The notes under the pieces were generated by a model. It had not been told where the DNA came from, made no database searches, and worked only from the letters and a program-made list of their open reading frames with translations. Below, piece after piece: positions 40,693 through 53,473 of a stretch of DNA of 64,000 nt; the first letter of the stretch is position 1; every line of letters starts with the position of its first letter. Origin of the DNA: Tubulanus polymorphus (taxonomy: Eukaryota > Nemertea > Palaeonemertea > Tubulaniformes > Tubulanidae); contig NC_134033.1 in assembly GCF_964204645.1 (NCBI RefSeq), positions 9,150,231 to 9,214,230 of the forward strand, written 5' to 3'. A program made the translations under genes and the position numbers.

Positions 40693-42442
40693 TTGATTTT
40701 TGGTTTACCTTTGTCAGCGATATGATGTTGGCATTGAGCCAATTCATGTAAAATCGCGGTACGTTTTTTTATGTGAGCATTTGTTTCATTGGTTCTCGGC
40801 TTAAAAGACGTATAATCGATGCGATTGAAGACATGGCGAACCTCCGTCGATGACATGGTCAACTGAGTTAAAATTCTACGAAAAACTGTTTTTGGCGGGA
40901 AAATTCTTAGCTCTCGCGTATAAAATTGCAATGACCTCGATTGGGGGGGGGGGGGGGGCGTTGTCTCTACGAACAAATGGGATTGTTTTTTCGATATACG
41001 GGGAATTCCGGCGCTACTAAAATTATGGGAAAGCCATAGAATGGTGTACGTTTCATTGGACTAGGTGCCGTATACGTGCCGATTTCAAATGCTCATTGCT
41101 GGTGAGGATGTAATTATTTCACTCATCTGCCATAGGTATTGTTTCATTTTAATACCCGGTGATTGTTTTGATTGACATTGAGGTGTAAGCGAATATTCAC
41201 TTACACGAGGCCTCCACATGCACGCGGAGTGCTACACCACACACACACACACACACACACACACAAGCTCGTACAGTACACTACGGTGATGCTGTAACGC
41301 GTGAACGTTTGATATGAAAATAGGCTGAATAATCATAGCAGAAGATGAGCGCTGTGTTTTCTGTTCGATAGAATTTGTAATAAATTGTAATTTCTTGTGA
41401 CCTGAAAATACTAAGCAGCAAACTAAAAGGTCTGTCGAGGTCTGAATATTGTAGTGGTAAATTCCAGGACTTAAACGATCTAATAGCCGATTTCTTCTGT
41501 ACCACCGATATTTTAGCTTCCGTGGCCAACATTGGAAGAGGTTTCCAAGACCCAATATTCAGCCACCCTCTGATATGTGATGAATTTTAGGCCATCCCAA
41601 AATAATGGTCTGTTTGCCGTAACCCGACCAACCTGACTTCAGAGGTACCGAGTGAAAACTTTTTTCTAGGATTCATTGAAATAAATTTTATTTTTGATAA
41701 AAACAGCCGACCGACTATGAGCTACGTATGTTTGAATTCTAGTGTGCATGGTGTGAAAACATGCCTTGACATGTGGCCTAGTTTAAGTTTCCAGGAAACT
41801 GGCAGTGTTCCAATAAGCTGCCATTCATTCTAATAGTGACTAAAGTGACTGAATAGCTGGTAACGTGAAAGCGCGCACATATTCAATGTACCGTTTCATT
41901 TTTAAGACAGAGATGACGCTCTGGACGAAGTTATAATTTTAGAATAATTCTTGAAATCTACGCTATTAGACAAATTTCCTGTGCGCAACGTAGATGATTT
42001 TTTGCGATATTGTTTCCATGTAAAAAAGCCCAAAGGTGAAAAATTTGTTTTTTTTTTGCCCAAAAATTTTGCAAAAAAAAAATTCTACCTACCTACCGAC
42101 TCATCCTGAAAAGTTGAGTCGGTGTTGCAGCAAACAGACAATTATTTTGGGATGGCCTTATTTGAATATTTTTTCATATTATATTAAACATATTTTTTTG
42201 AAAATATAAAATAGTTTCCCTGCCGTGCCTACCTGTACCCTACAAACTTTTAGACGTGGACCGCAAACAAATGTATATCTTTGGTCTTATTTGACTACAA
42301 AATAATTCTTTAGGAAAGATAAAATACAATATAAACTGTGGATCTTTGAAGTCACGAATTAAAAAGATTTTTCAAGCAATGCCCTTACTCCAAACAACCT
42401 CTAGCTTTCAAGGTAAACCACACTTTGCCCATGGGCAATTTA
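40693..42442 (+). repeat. ~1.1 kb repeat family, copy B
   Basis: Same order of blocks as copy A (14713-18951). It lacks the 3.1 kb insert of copy A and instead holds a 568 bp MITE at 41590-42157. It contains a long G run at about 40946-40960 and an AC dinucleotide tract at about 41236-41265. Confidence 0.8.
41590..42157. mobile_element. 568 bp PIF/Harbinger-like MITE with TTA duplication
   Basis: TIR GGCCATCCCAAAATAAT and inverse, continuing into TCTGTTTGC. TTA flanks both sides. Copy A at about 18668-18687 shows the empty site (ATGAATTTTATTTGAAT), which proves the boundaries. TTA duplication and GGCC-type ends fit PIF/Harbinger. Confidence 0.9.
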
Positions 42443-43579
42443 TTACCACTTACAACTGAGATAAACTAATAATGTTAATAGATAAACTGCCCACTCCGTG
42501 TTGGTGTTAACTACTGTTAGTGTGATCAACGGTGTTAGTGTAAGTGTCACCCGAACACCGGTGCCGGTGTTACTAAAACTATGCACTCATGATAAATGAT
42601 CACTAGGGGCGATATCTGTGTATTCAATCACATGTCGATGAGTGTAGGCAATAACTAGAAAATAATGTATATGGAACATATAGAAACGCATATGGAACGT
42701 AAAATGGTCTGTTTTCTCGGGTGCATATGTCTTCGTTTTAGTAGTGCTTTGTTTTAGTACCAGTAACACCCACACTTTTGCAAAGTGTTCCTTTTCAAGT
42801 TGTTGCTGGTACATGCATTTTGAATCTTAGAGGGCCAAATCTTGTTCGTTGAGCTGCCAGCACAGAGTGACCAGAGATAAACTTAAGATTGTTAGAACTT
42901 CACTGTTGAGTTTCACAACCACAGGGTCATGAATGGATTACAAGGTGCCTCCTTTCTATCCTCACAGAGATGAGTGGACATTTTTTACAACAGTGTTAAC
43001 ACGAACACCAGTTTTCGTGTTGGCACAACCCCCGTTGCGAAGAAAGGCTTGATTCTAACACTAACACCAACACCGACTTTAAAATCGCCCAATGCTTTCT
43101 TTTATTCACAAGATAAGGAACGTGTACACTAATTGACGGATTCCAGATTCGGACCCACTTAGCAGGGGAGGCTCGTCACACGTATATTCCTACAAATAAT
43201 GTTATGCTTTCAAGTGTACGTGCTCTTTAAAATTGATACCTTGTTTCTCATCCAAACCTCTTCTAGAGATGACGAGGGCAGGGGGATTGTTTGTTTATGG
43301 GCTCGATAAAAGGCGAAATGGATAACATCGAGCGCACGTGGGATGTTTTTATCTTAAAAAGAAAGAGACGACCGTAGCAATCTTTTACGGACATCATTTT
43401 CTTTATTTTGGCTATCATGAGTGGCGTACGCGATCTGATGAGAAACAAAGTATCAACTTTGAAGGGCCTAATCATAATTTTAATTGGAAATGTTGTCCTG
43501 TATTTAGTCAAACATTTTTGTCGACCTACTCGCTGAGGAGAACCCAAAAATGTTTTTTTTTTCTATAAAAAGAAAAAAA
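42443..43579. other. Unannotated, with decayed GTGTTA/TAACAC inverted blocks
   Basis: CGTGTTGGTGTTAACTACTG near 42498 and an inverse AACACTAACACCAACACCG near 43055 bracket about 570 bp and could be ends of an old MITE. Nothing coding recognised. Confidence 0.3.
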
Positions 43580-43638
43580 AACCTACCTACCTACCCGGTG
43601 ATTGTTCTGCCCGAGAAACTGGGTTCTTTTTGGTGTGA
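43580..43638. mobile_element. Partial right end of the CACACC-type MITE
   Basis: CCTACCTACC, GCCCGAGAAACTGGGTTC and TTTTTGGTGTG match the right end of the element at 38526-39125. The left end is not found nearby. Confidence 0.6.
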
Positions 43639-43784
43639 CCTGAAATAAATGTATTTTTCGAAGTAGTTATACACGTAAGAACTGATGGCGGCACTGCAGC
43701 TTGAGTTATGAATACGACGATAGAATTCTTATTAGGGACATACTATCGCAATGGGACATATCAGGGACCTTTATGGACATATTA

Positions 43785-44250
43785 TGGCGCAAAAACGAAA
43801 TACTATAGAGCAAAAACGAAAATATTTGTTTTTGCTCTATGATTTTTCGGTACATATGAAAATGACTCAATGGTCATATGAAAGTAACTCAATAGAGCAA
43901 ACACAAAATTTCGTTTTTGCTAGGGCGCAAAAACCAATATTATGGAGCAAAAACGAAACATCATAGAGCATAAACGAATATTTTCGTTTTGCTCTATAAT
44001 ATTTCGGTTTTGCGCGTTGAAATTCGATTTTGCGGGGTAGCAAAAACGAAAGTTCGTTTTTGCTACCCCGCAAAAACGAATTTTATGGTGCAAAAAAAAG
44101 AAAAATCATAGAACAAAAACGAATATTTTCATTTTTGCTCTATAGTATTTCGTTTTTGCGCCCTAGCAAAAACGAAAAGTTGGTTTTTGTGCTGTAGCAA
44201 AAACGAAGTTTTCGTTATTGCTCTATAGGTTTCGTTTTGCGTTTTTCTAT
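43785..44250. repeat. Palindromic array of GCAAAAACGAAA and inverse
   Basis: About ten forward copies of GCAAAAACGAA and about eleven inverse copies in 465 bp, arranged as successive hairpins with CTATAG/ATAG flanks. One hairpin has perfect 19 bp arms (44032-44050 and 44053-44071, 2 bp loop) including GCGGGGTAGC. No coding value. Confidence 0.9.
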
Positions 44251-46177
44251 AATCGAGGTCGTGTAAAAATTAATGCATTTGGCCCTTATCAGCCACCATA
44301 CTTTAACGGGTGAATATGCTTCTGAATTTTTATTTCTTTGGATAATTTTTCCTGTGAATCAAATTTTTAGTAATTGGCATTTTGAATGCAATGAATATGC
44401 TCATAGAGGCGCAAAGTGGGTTCGCGTGTGTTTCTAATCCTGAAAAAGGGCACTGAAATGTGGTATACATGCGGCTTTAACGAGAAGACACGAGTTAGTT
44501 TCAGAGTTTTGCATACAGCTTAAGATTTTCTGCGTGTATGACTACTGTTGATTCCTGATAAACGAGGAATATGCAGAAAATAGGAAAATCCATCCGTACT
44601 AATTTCATCTGAATGTATTTTTTACAGTAATTTTGACCCATTTAAGGAAATTTTTCGCGAAAATGAACATCGCTTTAGAATGGCGCCTATATGGTTCTAC
44701 ATGTATTACACTGACGTGACAAAGTATGAAGTTGCTATGAATTGTATCGAATGTGCCTTTTTTCTGAATGGTGCCCCTCAAGACACTGGGAACCCAGCCC
44801 TTTCAACCACTGCATCCGCCTTAATTTTCTAAAAGCGAGGCGCGGAACAGCGTGTCTCGAGTATTTGCGGAGCAGGCGCCTACTATTTATATATTAAGGC
44901 TATGAATTTGAAATTACAACTCGAGAGACAAACACAAGAACGACTGAGTATATTACTGTTAATGCGGTTAACCTAGGATACATAGATGCCAATATATATA
45001 TACCTACGCTATAAATACAGCACACTTATTGATTCAAACGAGGAAATCAATAGCAATTTAGGATTTACATGTAGGTCTTTATCCGCTGGCTATGTTACGG
45101 GTGTTAAAAGAGTTAAAAGTTCCGGCTGACGTGCGAAGCGGGTTGATCGGCTTGTCTTCAACAAAACGCAATAACGAGAGTAGAATTGAGCGAGAAATTC
45201 ATCTGCCGCTTTAGTTAGATCTGTGGCCCTGGCACCGGTGTCAAATTCTTTGGTCCGCTTAGATTCGTAAACTGTCGCTAATTTCTAACTGTCTTGCAAT
45301 TTATTCTGAGCTGATTTAGGCTTACAGGGGTGAAAATCTTCCGTCCAAAGACGGATTTCCGACCTTTCAGTTTCACTTCCATCATTCTTGAAAACAGTGT
45401 AAATCCGGGTCACAAAGAGATATCGGTAGATCACAGCGGCCGTAAAAGCGCTGCGGTATAGGCGTTCATTGCGTGTTTTCCCGATTTCCATTCAAGAAGA
45501 CAGTACAAATTGAATCAATAATTGTATCTATTTGAATTGTTAACATTGTTGATTATACGCACAGCACAGAAAAAGCCGATCGCGGATGCAGAACCGGCCC
45601 ATGTATCTGCTATCTGGCCGGGGTCGGGTTTTAGACTTGTGGCTGCGTCTGGGACTGTGACCGTGTTTCAGATGCTACCGGCGCAATTCAATTCAATAGT
45701 TGATTTTTTGGCTCAATTTCGCAGAAATTGTGTCAATTAATGGTAAATTTTCTAAACACGTGGGGACAACCCCTCAAGCTCCCCGCTTGGGACCTCCGGT
45801 CGCTCGGGCAACAGCGCTGCGCGTCATTGCTGGTCGTTGCGAGCTCTAGTTTCTTTTTCCGACCTTTTGGAATTGCCCGTTTTCCTGAGGCTAGTATCTG
45901 TGCAAGTCTAACTTCTCCGTTTGGTGGCAGTGGTGAGTAGAATTAGAAACAGACTTCAACTACCAGGTAACTGTTGACGTCATTACGAGGTTCCATGAGA
46001 TATTCAAAGTTTTGACAAATGAGTAAACCATACTAGAAAAAACAAATAAAACAGATCTAAAAATTACCAAAACATAACTTCCTAGATTACAATCATTAAT
46101 AAAAACTCGACAAACAAAAGATTCTTCAGAATTCAGCAACCCGACCTCAGGGTTCATGACGAAACATATTTACAACT
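44251..46177. other. Intergenic, nothing recognised
   Basis: No gene or repeat that could be supported. Confidence 0.3.
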
Positions 46178-46321
46178 CAGGGGCCAGTTGCACAGTCGTG
46201 ACCTAAGTCCAAAAGTGGTCTTAAATCTTAATACTGGTCTTAAGTTGTTAGATTAGCTATAGAACTGAGTTGGTCTTAAGCTGGTCTTAAGTCTTAGCCA
46301 TGACTATGCAACTGGCCCCTG
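46178..46321. mobile_element. 144 bp MITE
   Basis: TIR CAGGGGCCAGTTGCACAGTC against CAGGGGCCAGTTGCATAGTC (inverse). The interior has repeated TGGTCTTAAG. No coding. Confidence 0.75.
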
Positions 46322-46539
46322 TAACGAAAAATACCACCTAAAACCACGAACAAACTAATACAAACTTGCTAATTTTCAATACCATCAAATTCTATCTGCC
46401 AAACTCAAGTAGTACCAAGTTTTCTTAAAATAATTACCAGGCCTTTTAACACTTTTTTCACCACAGAGTTTTCACACTCTAATCCATATAATAGGCCTAA
46501 CAGTATTTGTATATATACAGTAATATTCAAATTCAAATT

Positions 46540-47370
46540 ACATTGCGTTCACTTTTCGTCCGTCCGTTCGTCCGTAGACGGAATCCAGTTATTTTTGGAA
46601 GTTTGAAGACGCTTCAATGTTATGTCTTCATATTTAAGTTACACGTGTATCTACCCTAGACACTTCTCCAGCCGAAAACCTGGCCCTGTCCGATTCATGG
46701 CTGACTGGCAACCATTGTTGTTCGCCAAAATCAGCACATTTTATACATATTCAAGTTTTCGAGGGAAATTTTGAAGATGTTATGATCAATTATCTTGATC
46801 TTTCGTATGTATTTGTATCCCCGAGGGCCCATCGGTAAGGAAATTGGGTCAATCGGACTCAAGATGGCCGTCTTGTTTTTTGTGCCCAAATTCTGAGTCC
46901 TGTACCTGTATCGTCCTACTGGTTTACATTTTTCATGAAAATTTGTGGTGGCTATTCTATGGAAAGGGATCTTCAATAACTGGTCACCAGGGGGCGTTGG
47001 GTAGTATAATAACTTAGTATTTCCTTATTATATTGGTACTTAGGCATTTTTTGTTACCATTGTTAATCAATTGCTAAATTGTAGCTCATGGCATGTTATA
47101 TGATTGTGGTGAGTTTCAAGGTCATTGCGTTTTGTATATGGTCACCAGGGGACGTTGAATATTAGAATAACTTAGTATTCCCATATTATATTGGTACTGA
47201 GGCATATATTGTTAACACAACCATTTGCAAATTGTTGCTGTGGCATGCTCTTTCAAGGTCATTGGTTTTTGTATATGGTCACCAAGGGCGTTGAATATTG
47301 AAATTGTTAGATTGTTGAGTATTTGAAACCATTTTCCAAGTAGGCACAGTGTCCCTGGACCCCTAGTTCA
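46540..47370 (+). repeat. 1.2 kb interspersed repeat, copy 4
   Basis: Starts at ATTGCGTTCACTTTTCGTCC and ends GTGTCCCTGGACCCCTAG. It has about three of the ~150 bp sub-units with CACCAGGGGGCGTTG and GATTGTGGTGAGTTTCAAGG. Confidence 0.8.
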
Positions 47371-50300
47371 GGTTCTATCTCATTTTTATTTTACAATTGC
47401 GATTGGTATAAAATTCTTTTTTTAAACGGCCGTTAAGGCTTCATGTTTCGTCTTCAATTCACTGCAAATAGTTACGCAACTACGCACATTTCAGTGTTTT
47501 TGGCAGCTGTACATTCAATCGGCACCGTTCGTGACAAGCTTCACTGCGGAATTATCATTAATTAACATCGCCATATCACATCATCAACTTATATTGTGCC
47601 TTAAAACCCTAACAGCCGAAATAATTGAAATGCACACACGATTTCTATCATTGAAAATTGAGAGAGTGGCCGTGTTTGTGTTCTGCTGCTTCGCGTAAAT
47701 CCCGCACGGTGGCGCAACCGCGCGGAGTGGGGCCGATACGTCTAGTCCCCAAAAAGAATGTTTAACTTGTTTGCAGTGAGCGTTAAATTTCTCAAGTCAA
47801 TCAGATATAGAGAATGCTCTCGCTGACCAGTTAACAGTGCCAAGAAAAGCTTTGATATCAGATATTTTAACGACAAACTGCCGGAGACAAACCTTTAAGG
47901 AAATTTAACACTTGTTCTAAAGTTGAATATAACATTCATGAATCGACGAACTATGGGTACCTGACCAGATAGAAGAAAGTTCTGACCTCGCTGATGGCGC
48001 TGTAACTTAACTCTTAGATAAGAAGTCTAAATATAGCTGCATAGCAGCGATAACGGGTTTCTGCCTAATTGGTTCATATTTCGAACTCGGAAGCGTATGA
48101 AGATTTCATCGAAATAATTCTAGCCCATAAAATATGACTATTGCCAAGAAGCGCAACCTGGGTCAACATTATGCTGGATATGTGGATATTAGGAGTCCAT
48201 TTTGTCAAAGCATCGAAGCAATACAGTCCAACTTGTTTATGTCTCAGATGGGGCGCGCGGGGCAGGGCCGTCATTATATTGCTGACTTATCCAAATTACA
48301 CTTACACAGCGCAACGTTTTTCAGTGTGTAAACTCCGACGTACTCGGCATTATAGGGCAGTGAGGAATTGAATTTTAGACACCTGAGCCCTTGGCTTGAT
48401 TCGAGCAAAAGACCTTAAATGACTTCACAGAATATGATTATGAGTCTAGGGTTTTCTAATTTTTTGAAGAATGCTTTCTCTGGTTTTGAGATCAATTAAA
48501 ATTCACTCGAATTATCGAATTATGTGTCGATTGATCCAGACGAAATAATTACAGCTAAATCAACTGACGATCAACAAGGTGGAGTTTTCATTTATCTTCT
48601 GATAATTTGTCTACCCCTGATGATACAAGCATTTTGAAACCTCAACGCTTTATCTGCGCGCGTCAATTAGTCAGTCACAGTCGATTTTCATGCCATCTGA
48701 CCTCTTACCACCTGTAATTAAGCAATCTAATGTAAGAATTACTCAGTTATGTAATATAATAGAGGAGTGAAAGAAAGTATAATAAATATTTAAATCGTGC
48801 GTTTGTTGTGAAACATCTATTACTACTGTCTCGCAGAGCATAGACACCGACCGTTAAGCCATGTGGATTCGGTATTTTAAGGGCTATTCAGTTTGCTCGA
48901 AAACAAGTCTCTGGTAAACTTCTAAAAGCTTCATATCAAGGGTATATCGTAGGACTCTTGTTGCCCGTGAATTATCATCCCATAATAACAATGAATCCAA
49001 ATCGCATGTACACTAGCACGACTGATTACTGATCCAAATATTTAAACATGACATTAGAAAAAAACAATTACACAAAACGTCAAGTACTTACAGCATCTGA
49101 GACGCTTAATTTGAAACGTACACTTGCACACTGTGGTTTAAATATATTCCCACCAGCTGCAAGAATCGGCAAAGGAATTGAAAACCGTAGTGACCAGTTC
49201 ATTCCACGATTAATAGCTGGAAAGAAAGTAATCGAAATAAATAGTTGTATAAATAAGTGTAAACCAGTCCCTTCTAACTACTAAGGCTTACCAATGGCTC
49301 TACACACTAAATTAAGGGCCTAAATCTATTCTAGGCGTATCCCCCAAAAAGCTAGGCATTAGGCAAGTAGGTAGCCAACAATGATCATTGCTTTGCCGAG
49401 TACTCATTTGCTATCATTATACTCATATCATAGCACCACCCAGTGGAAAGGTAACCTTAACTGCAGTTAGACCAAGAAATCTTGTCTAACATTCCCTGGA
49501 TAGTGGATTCTCACCTAAAATTGCATAAACTCTGCTGTCGTTGTCATCGATCCGAGTCGTCAAGTGAATGCAGAAGTAAAATTCCATAGGAAAATCCCTA
49601 CCATTCCTGTCCATATTACGTTGATTTGAGCCAGAAATCTTCAGGAAATGTAGCCAACGTAAATTGATTTACTAATAGAATTAATCAATTGGCTCATTTT
49701 AGGGATCTTAGTTCATTAAAGTCCTAAAACTCGCCATAAATTTGCGATGAATTTAAGCTGAAAATGATTTCAACCATCCACCATGTTGGCTGCATATTGT
49801 CCGCAGTAAATGACGGATCCGGACTAATTGTAAGTCTGAATTCGCGATTTACGGTTGAGTTTGACGCTCGAGGTCGTCCGGTAATTTGTAGGCTTTTCGG
49901 GATGTACTTTAATCAATGGATGACAATGCTGTGCGTTATTCTTGTCGCTGTTTAGACCCGGTAATTACACGGGATTAATTCATAATAAATAACTATACGC
50001 AAATTCGAAATGGTCAGGCACTGAGTTATATTTCTGACAGAAATGAAAATTACGTTTATAAGCTGTTAGTGGTCGAATCTGAGAGGAGTTACATTTTATG
50101 AAAACATTTTGGCTGGAAAGTGGAAAATTTATAATAATAATAATCAACAGAATTACAAGAGGGTTTCTGCGAAAGCAGCAGAAACCCTAATAAAAGCAAT
50201 TTGTATCATTATTATCAGTCATATTACCGGCAATTCTAGTTTTTACTTGGGTTTGTGCACGGACACGTTCTTTCGCCAGGGGCCGATCTTTACATTTTAC

Positions 50301-50450
50301 AATTAACGATTAAGGAGAGGAATGTGACCGGTGTATCAATGCGAAAGCAGAATGCCGTAATCTCAGGATGATAGAAGAATAGGATTATCAATTAGCATGT
50401 TTACAAATTTAGAAAACAAATATTGTGTCGCACAGACAGGTGGTACAAAT
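47371..50450. other. 3.1 kb intergenic, nothing recognised
   Basis: No gene found. A small perfect hairpin AGGGTTTCTGC/GCAGAAACCCT (11 bp arms, 7 bp loop) lies at about 50159-50187. Frames at 48134-48371 and 49048-49284 lack any domain. Confidence 0.3.
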
Positions 50451-51115
50451 AGACCGGGAGCCACGAGACTTTATTCAAACGAACTATGGCAGAAGGTTTG
50501 ATGATGTCATTTGGTCACTATTAATCAGTATGAAATGAAAATGAAAGGCTGCCGAAATACAGTTTGTCCATTTGGGGTTCAGGGTCCTCAAAAAGGGGGT
50601 CAAAATATCATATCATTCAAACATTCATAACATTCGAGGCATGCCATTGGACATTTGAATAAAATCGAAATTCAGGGGTCTGGCCCCCTTTAACGAGTCT
50701 GCCCAAAGCCCTGGACTATCCAAAATGTCTGTCTTTAAGGGAAAATGAAGTGTTATGGTTTATGTTCAAATTGCAATCAATTCCAGCCATTCTACTCATA
50801 GTTTGAATAAGTGAAACTCGCTGACCCCCCTTGACCCTTCTGTCTAAGGCCCTGGACAACAAAAAATTTCTGTCAACAGCAGATATGGGTTTGCGCACAC
50901 AGTCCACATTAATTGGGCTCAACGGCAGTCATTCTATCGAAAGTTTGAATGATATGATATTTTGACCCCCTTTTTGAGGATTCTGAACCCCAAATGGACA
51001 AAACTGTATTTCGGCAGCCTTTCATTTTCATTTCATACTGATTAATAGTGACCAAATGACATCATCAAACCTTCTGCCATAGTTCGTTTGAATAAAGTCT
51101 CTTGGCTCCCGGTCT
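50451..51115. mobile_element. 665 bp foldback element
   Basis: AGACCGGGAGCCACGAGACT and its near-inverse begin arms of ~175 bp (50451-50628 and 50943-51115) that pair with few mismatches. The centre carries further related inverted GTCTAAGGCCCTGGAC-type blocks. No coding. A clear target duplication is not seen. Confidence 0.85.
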
Positions 51116-52421
51116 AAAATGCCTGAGCTCTTTCTGCCTGGAATTGTTTGCAACGTTGTGCCCACCAAACAAAAGGCTAGAAATGCATAGAATAACTTTT
51201 TATTCCACGGCACTGAGAATGCATCAACTACTTCCACCTGTGAATCCGGTTTATGGGATAAAAACTTTGCAACCTTGTGATTATTCCGGGAGGCAAAAAG
51301 ATCAATAGATGGCTCACCCTAAATTGACACAGCTTTCTCAAAAACACAGGCTCCATTCAGCGTTATTATGGTAAGTATACGACTCATAGTATCTGCCTCC
51401 GTGTTTCTTTGGGCTCTGGCAGATACGCAGCTGTTAGCTACACGTGACCCTGAGTAGAATTTCTAGCTATTTTGATCTTGAAATATGGATTGACCCTGTT
51501 ACTTATTTGATTGGTGAATTTCGTTTCTTTTTTGCTTTGATTTAGAGTCCCTTACAATCCCGCCCGCCGGATCGAAACGTGTTTGATTCGGAAATTGGAA
51601 ATCGAAGAACAGATATAGTTGACGTGTGATCGGTGGTCGAATTTAAAGATTTTTTTGTTTGGATCGAAGTTCATATTTTGGAACCAAGAGGTATATTTAA
51701 TTCAAGTAGTTTAGGTAATCATTACAGTCAACCTCGGTTAATCCGTAACACTAGCTTTTTAGTACGGATTAAGTGATATACGGATAACAGATCATTCGTA
51801 ATTGATACAAATTAACTATTACCCGTATAAACTATGATTTAAGTGCACAATCCGTATAATAGCTGGTTATCTCTCAAACCGTGGCCGTCTACTACAGTAG
51901 AATCACGTTCTAACGATCCGTTGGGGGAATAAAAAGTTCATAGTATCCGATGGTTCATTAGATCCATTGGATATCATTTATACTTGAAAGAAAACACCCC
52001 CTGGTGTGACGAAACACAAACCAACTGTTTTCATAGGACTATTTGAAGCCATAGTGTGTGTAAAAGTACAGATAACCCGCAGGCCACATCCTTGAGGGCG
52101 CTTCATCAAAGGTCTTTTGCTGATTGACAGATAATAGCATCTGTACTGAATATTTTAACGACAAAACTCTTCGGCGTAGTTGTCGCTAGGGGAACTAGCT
52201 CCTATAAAACGATGATGAAAATCCGATAAAATATAATCATAAATATCCATATAATATATAATGTTTTTCTTTTAATGTTTGTCTCAGAGAGATCCAAAAT
52301 CGAGAATGTTGGATTTGGGTCTCCCTGAGACTTAAGTAGCCCTTGGCTCCACCCCAAAAAACTTGGTGACAGGTAACCTGTGATTGGTCCACAGCCCAAG
52401 TTTTCGACAGCTTCTAGTCCT
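51116..52421. other. Intergenic with possible pogo/Tigger-like ends
   Basis: ACAGTCAACCTCGGTTAATC (about 51726) and ACAGTAGAATCACGTTCTAA (about 51893) look like terminal sequences of pogo/Tigger-type elements, but no matching inverse ends were located. Nothing coding recognised. Confidence 0.3.
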
Positions 52422-52564
52422 AGTTAAGATGGCAGTTTGTTGATTACACGTTACTCAATACTATTGTTCCAATAGTGCTGGTAGAGCAGTTTTTATGAAA
52501 ACCGAGTAGTACGTACTGAGACAGTTTGTCTGGGTGTGTAAACAAAGAAACTGCCATCTTAACT
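52422..52564. repeat. 143 bp inverted-repeat block
   Basis: AGTTAAGATGGCAGTTT and its exact 17 bp inverse. Could be a MITE or part of the LTR of the outer retroelement. Confidence 0.6.
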
Positions 52565-52849
52565 TTACAAAATGTGGAAATATACAAAATTATGAAAAAT
52601 ATTATTTCATATCATTAAGAAATGCAATACATAATATTCTCCTATTTGAGCTATCAAAAATGATGCCCAATATATGGTGTTAAATAACTCATTAAATTGA
52701 TACTTAATAGACATAATAAAAATAGTATTGTTAAATCCTCCCCTGCCATGTAGCAGGCTTTTGTCCCCAAAAGCAAAAGGAACCATACCAAACAGGTAGT
52801 GTATGTCAGGGAGGTCAATGATGTATTAAAGCGAAGCGCTCATGATGGA

Positions 52850-53162
52850 CTAAAGCAAAATGGACGGCGAAGGAAAGTGGGCAGTTAACTGCACATCTAG
52901 CCTTTTGGGCAGAAGACACGCTAAGAGGAATCTCCGTCGAACATTCCAAGATTGACCATTTATAGAACTCGTTACTGTGAAGTCCCGCCACGTGGCTATG
53001 AGTTTAGGAAAACAACAAGTACCTTCAACGGAAATATTTGCAACTTCTGATGGAGCATGCACCTGTAATAAGGCAGGGCACAATTGAAAATTCATGAGTG
53101 GGACTTGTACGCAAGTGTAAGTATTAGAAAGTTCGGCCACCAAAATTGTATGCGGGGTGTAT
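52850..53162 (-). pseudogene. Detached 3' end of the outer element's env region
   Basis: After removing the inner retrotransposon and one CGCAA, this minus-strand stretch directly continues the env frame behind its membrane helix, as a cytoplasmic tail, and then runs to the purine tract at 52736-52744. No domain recognised. Confidence 0.5.
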
Positions 53163-53167
53163 CGCAA

Positions 53168-53418
53168 TGTTACGGCCAGAAAAAGCCAAACTACAAACAA
53201 ATCTCGGAAGACTGCCATCTACATAACACCAACTGCTTTATTAAACAGAACTCAACTGAACTGCTGAATATCAACAGTACGAACATATATATACAGGAAA
53301 CAACAATAGAAGAATACAGACAGAGAGTAAAGCTTACAATATTCACAATGAACACTGACATGCGACGAAATAGGAACTTGAAAACCAGTGATGCTAGACA
53401 AACATCGAATACGTAACA
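53168..53418 (-). repeat. 3' LTR of the Gmr1-like element
   Basis: TGTTACGGCC to AATACGTAACA, 251 bp, near-identical to 58243-58495 (few substitutions and a 2 bp TA-repeat difference). Confidence 0.95.
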
Positions 53419-53430
53419 CCCCCCTTCTTA
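53419..53430 (-). promoter_or_regulatory. Polypurine tract
   Basis: Minus strand AAGAAGGGGGG directly abuts the 3' LTR, the expected plus-strand primer. Confidence 0.8.
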
Positions 53431-53473
53431 AAGAAGAACCATAAAGTAGTTATTTACAATTACCATTACTAAT

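Noticed and set aside
41236-41265. AC dinucleotide tract as a regulatory Z-DNA site.
   Set aside because: Ordinary microsatellite inside a repeat copy; no further support.
49048-49284. 78-codon ORF as a small gene.
   Set aside because: No domain, no splice or promoter context.
51309-51370. Short ATG-initiated block followed by a GTAAGT donor, a possible first exon.
   Set aside because: No matching downstream exon or recognisable protein; one consensus donor is weak evidence.
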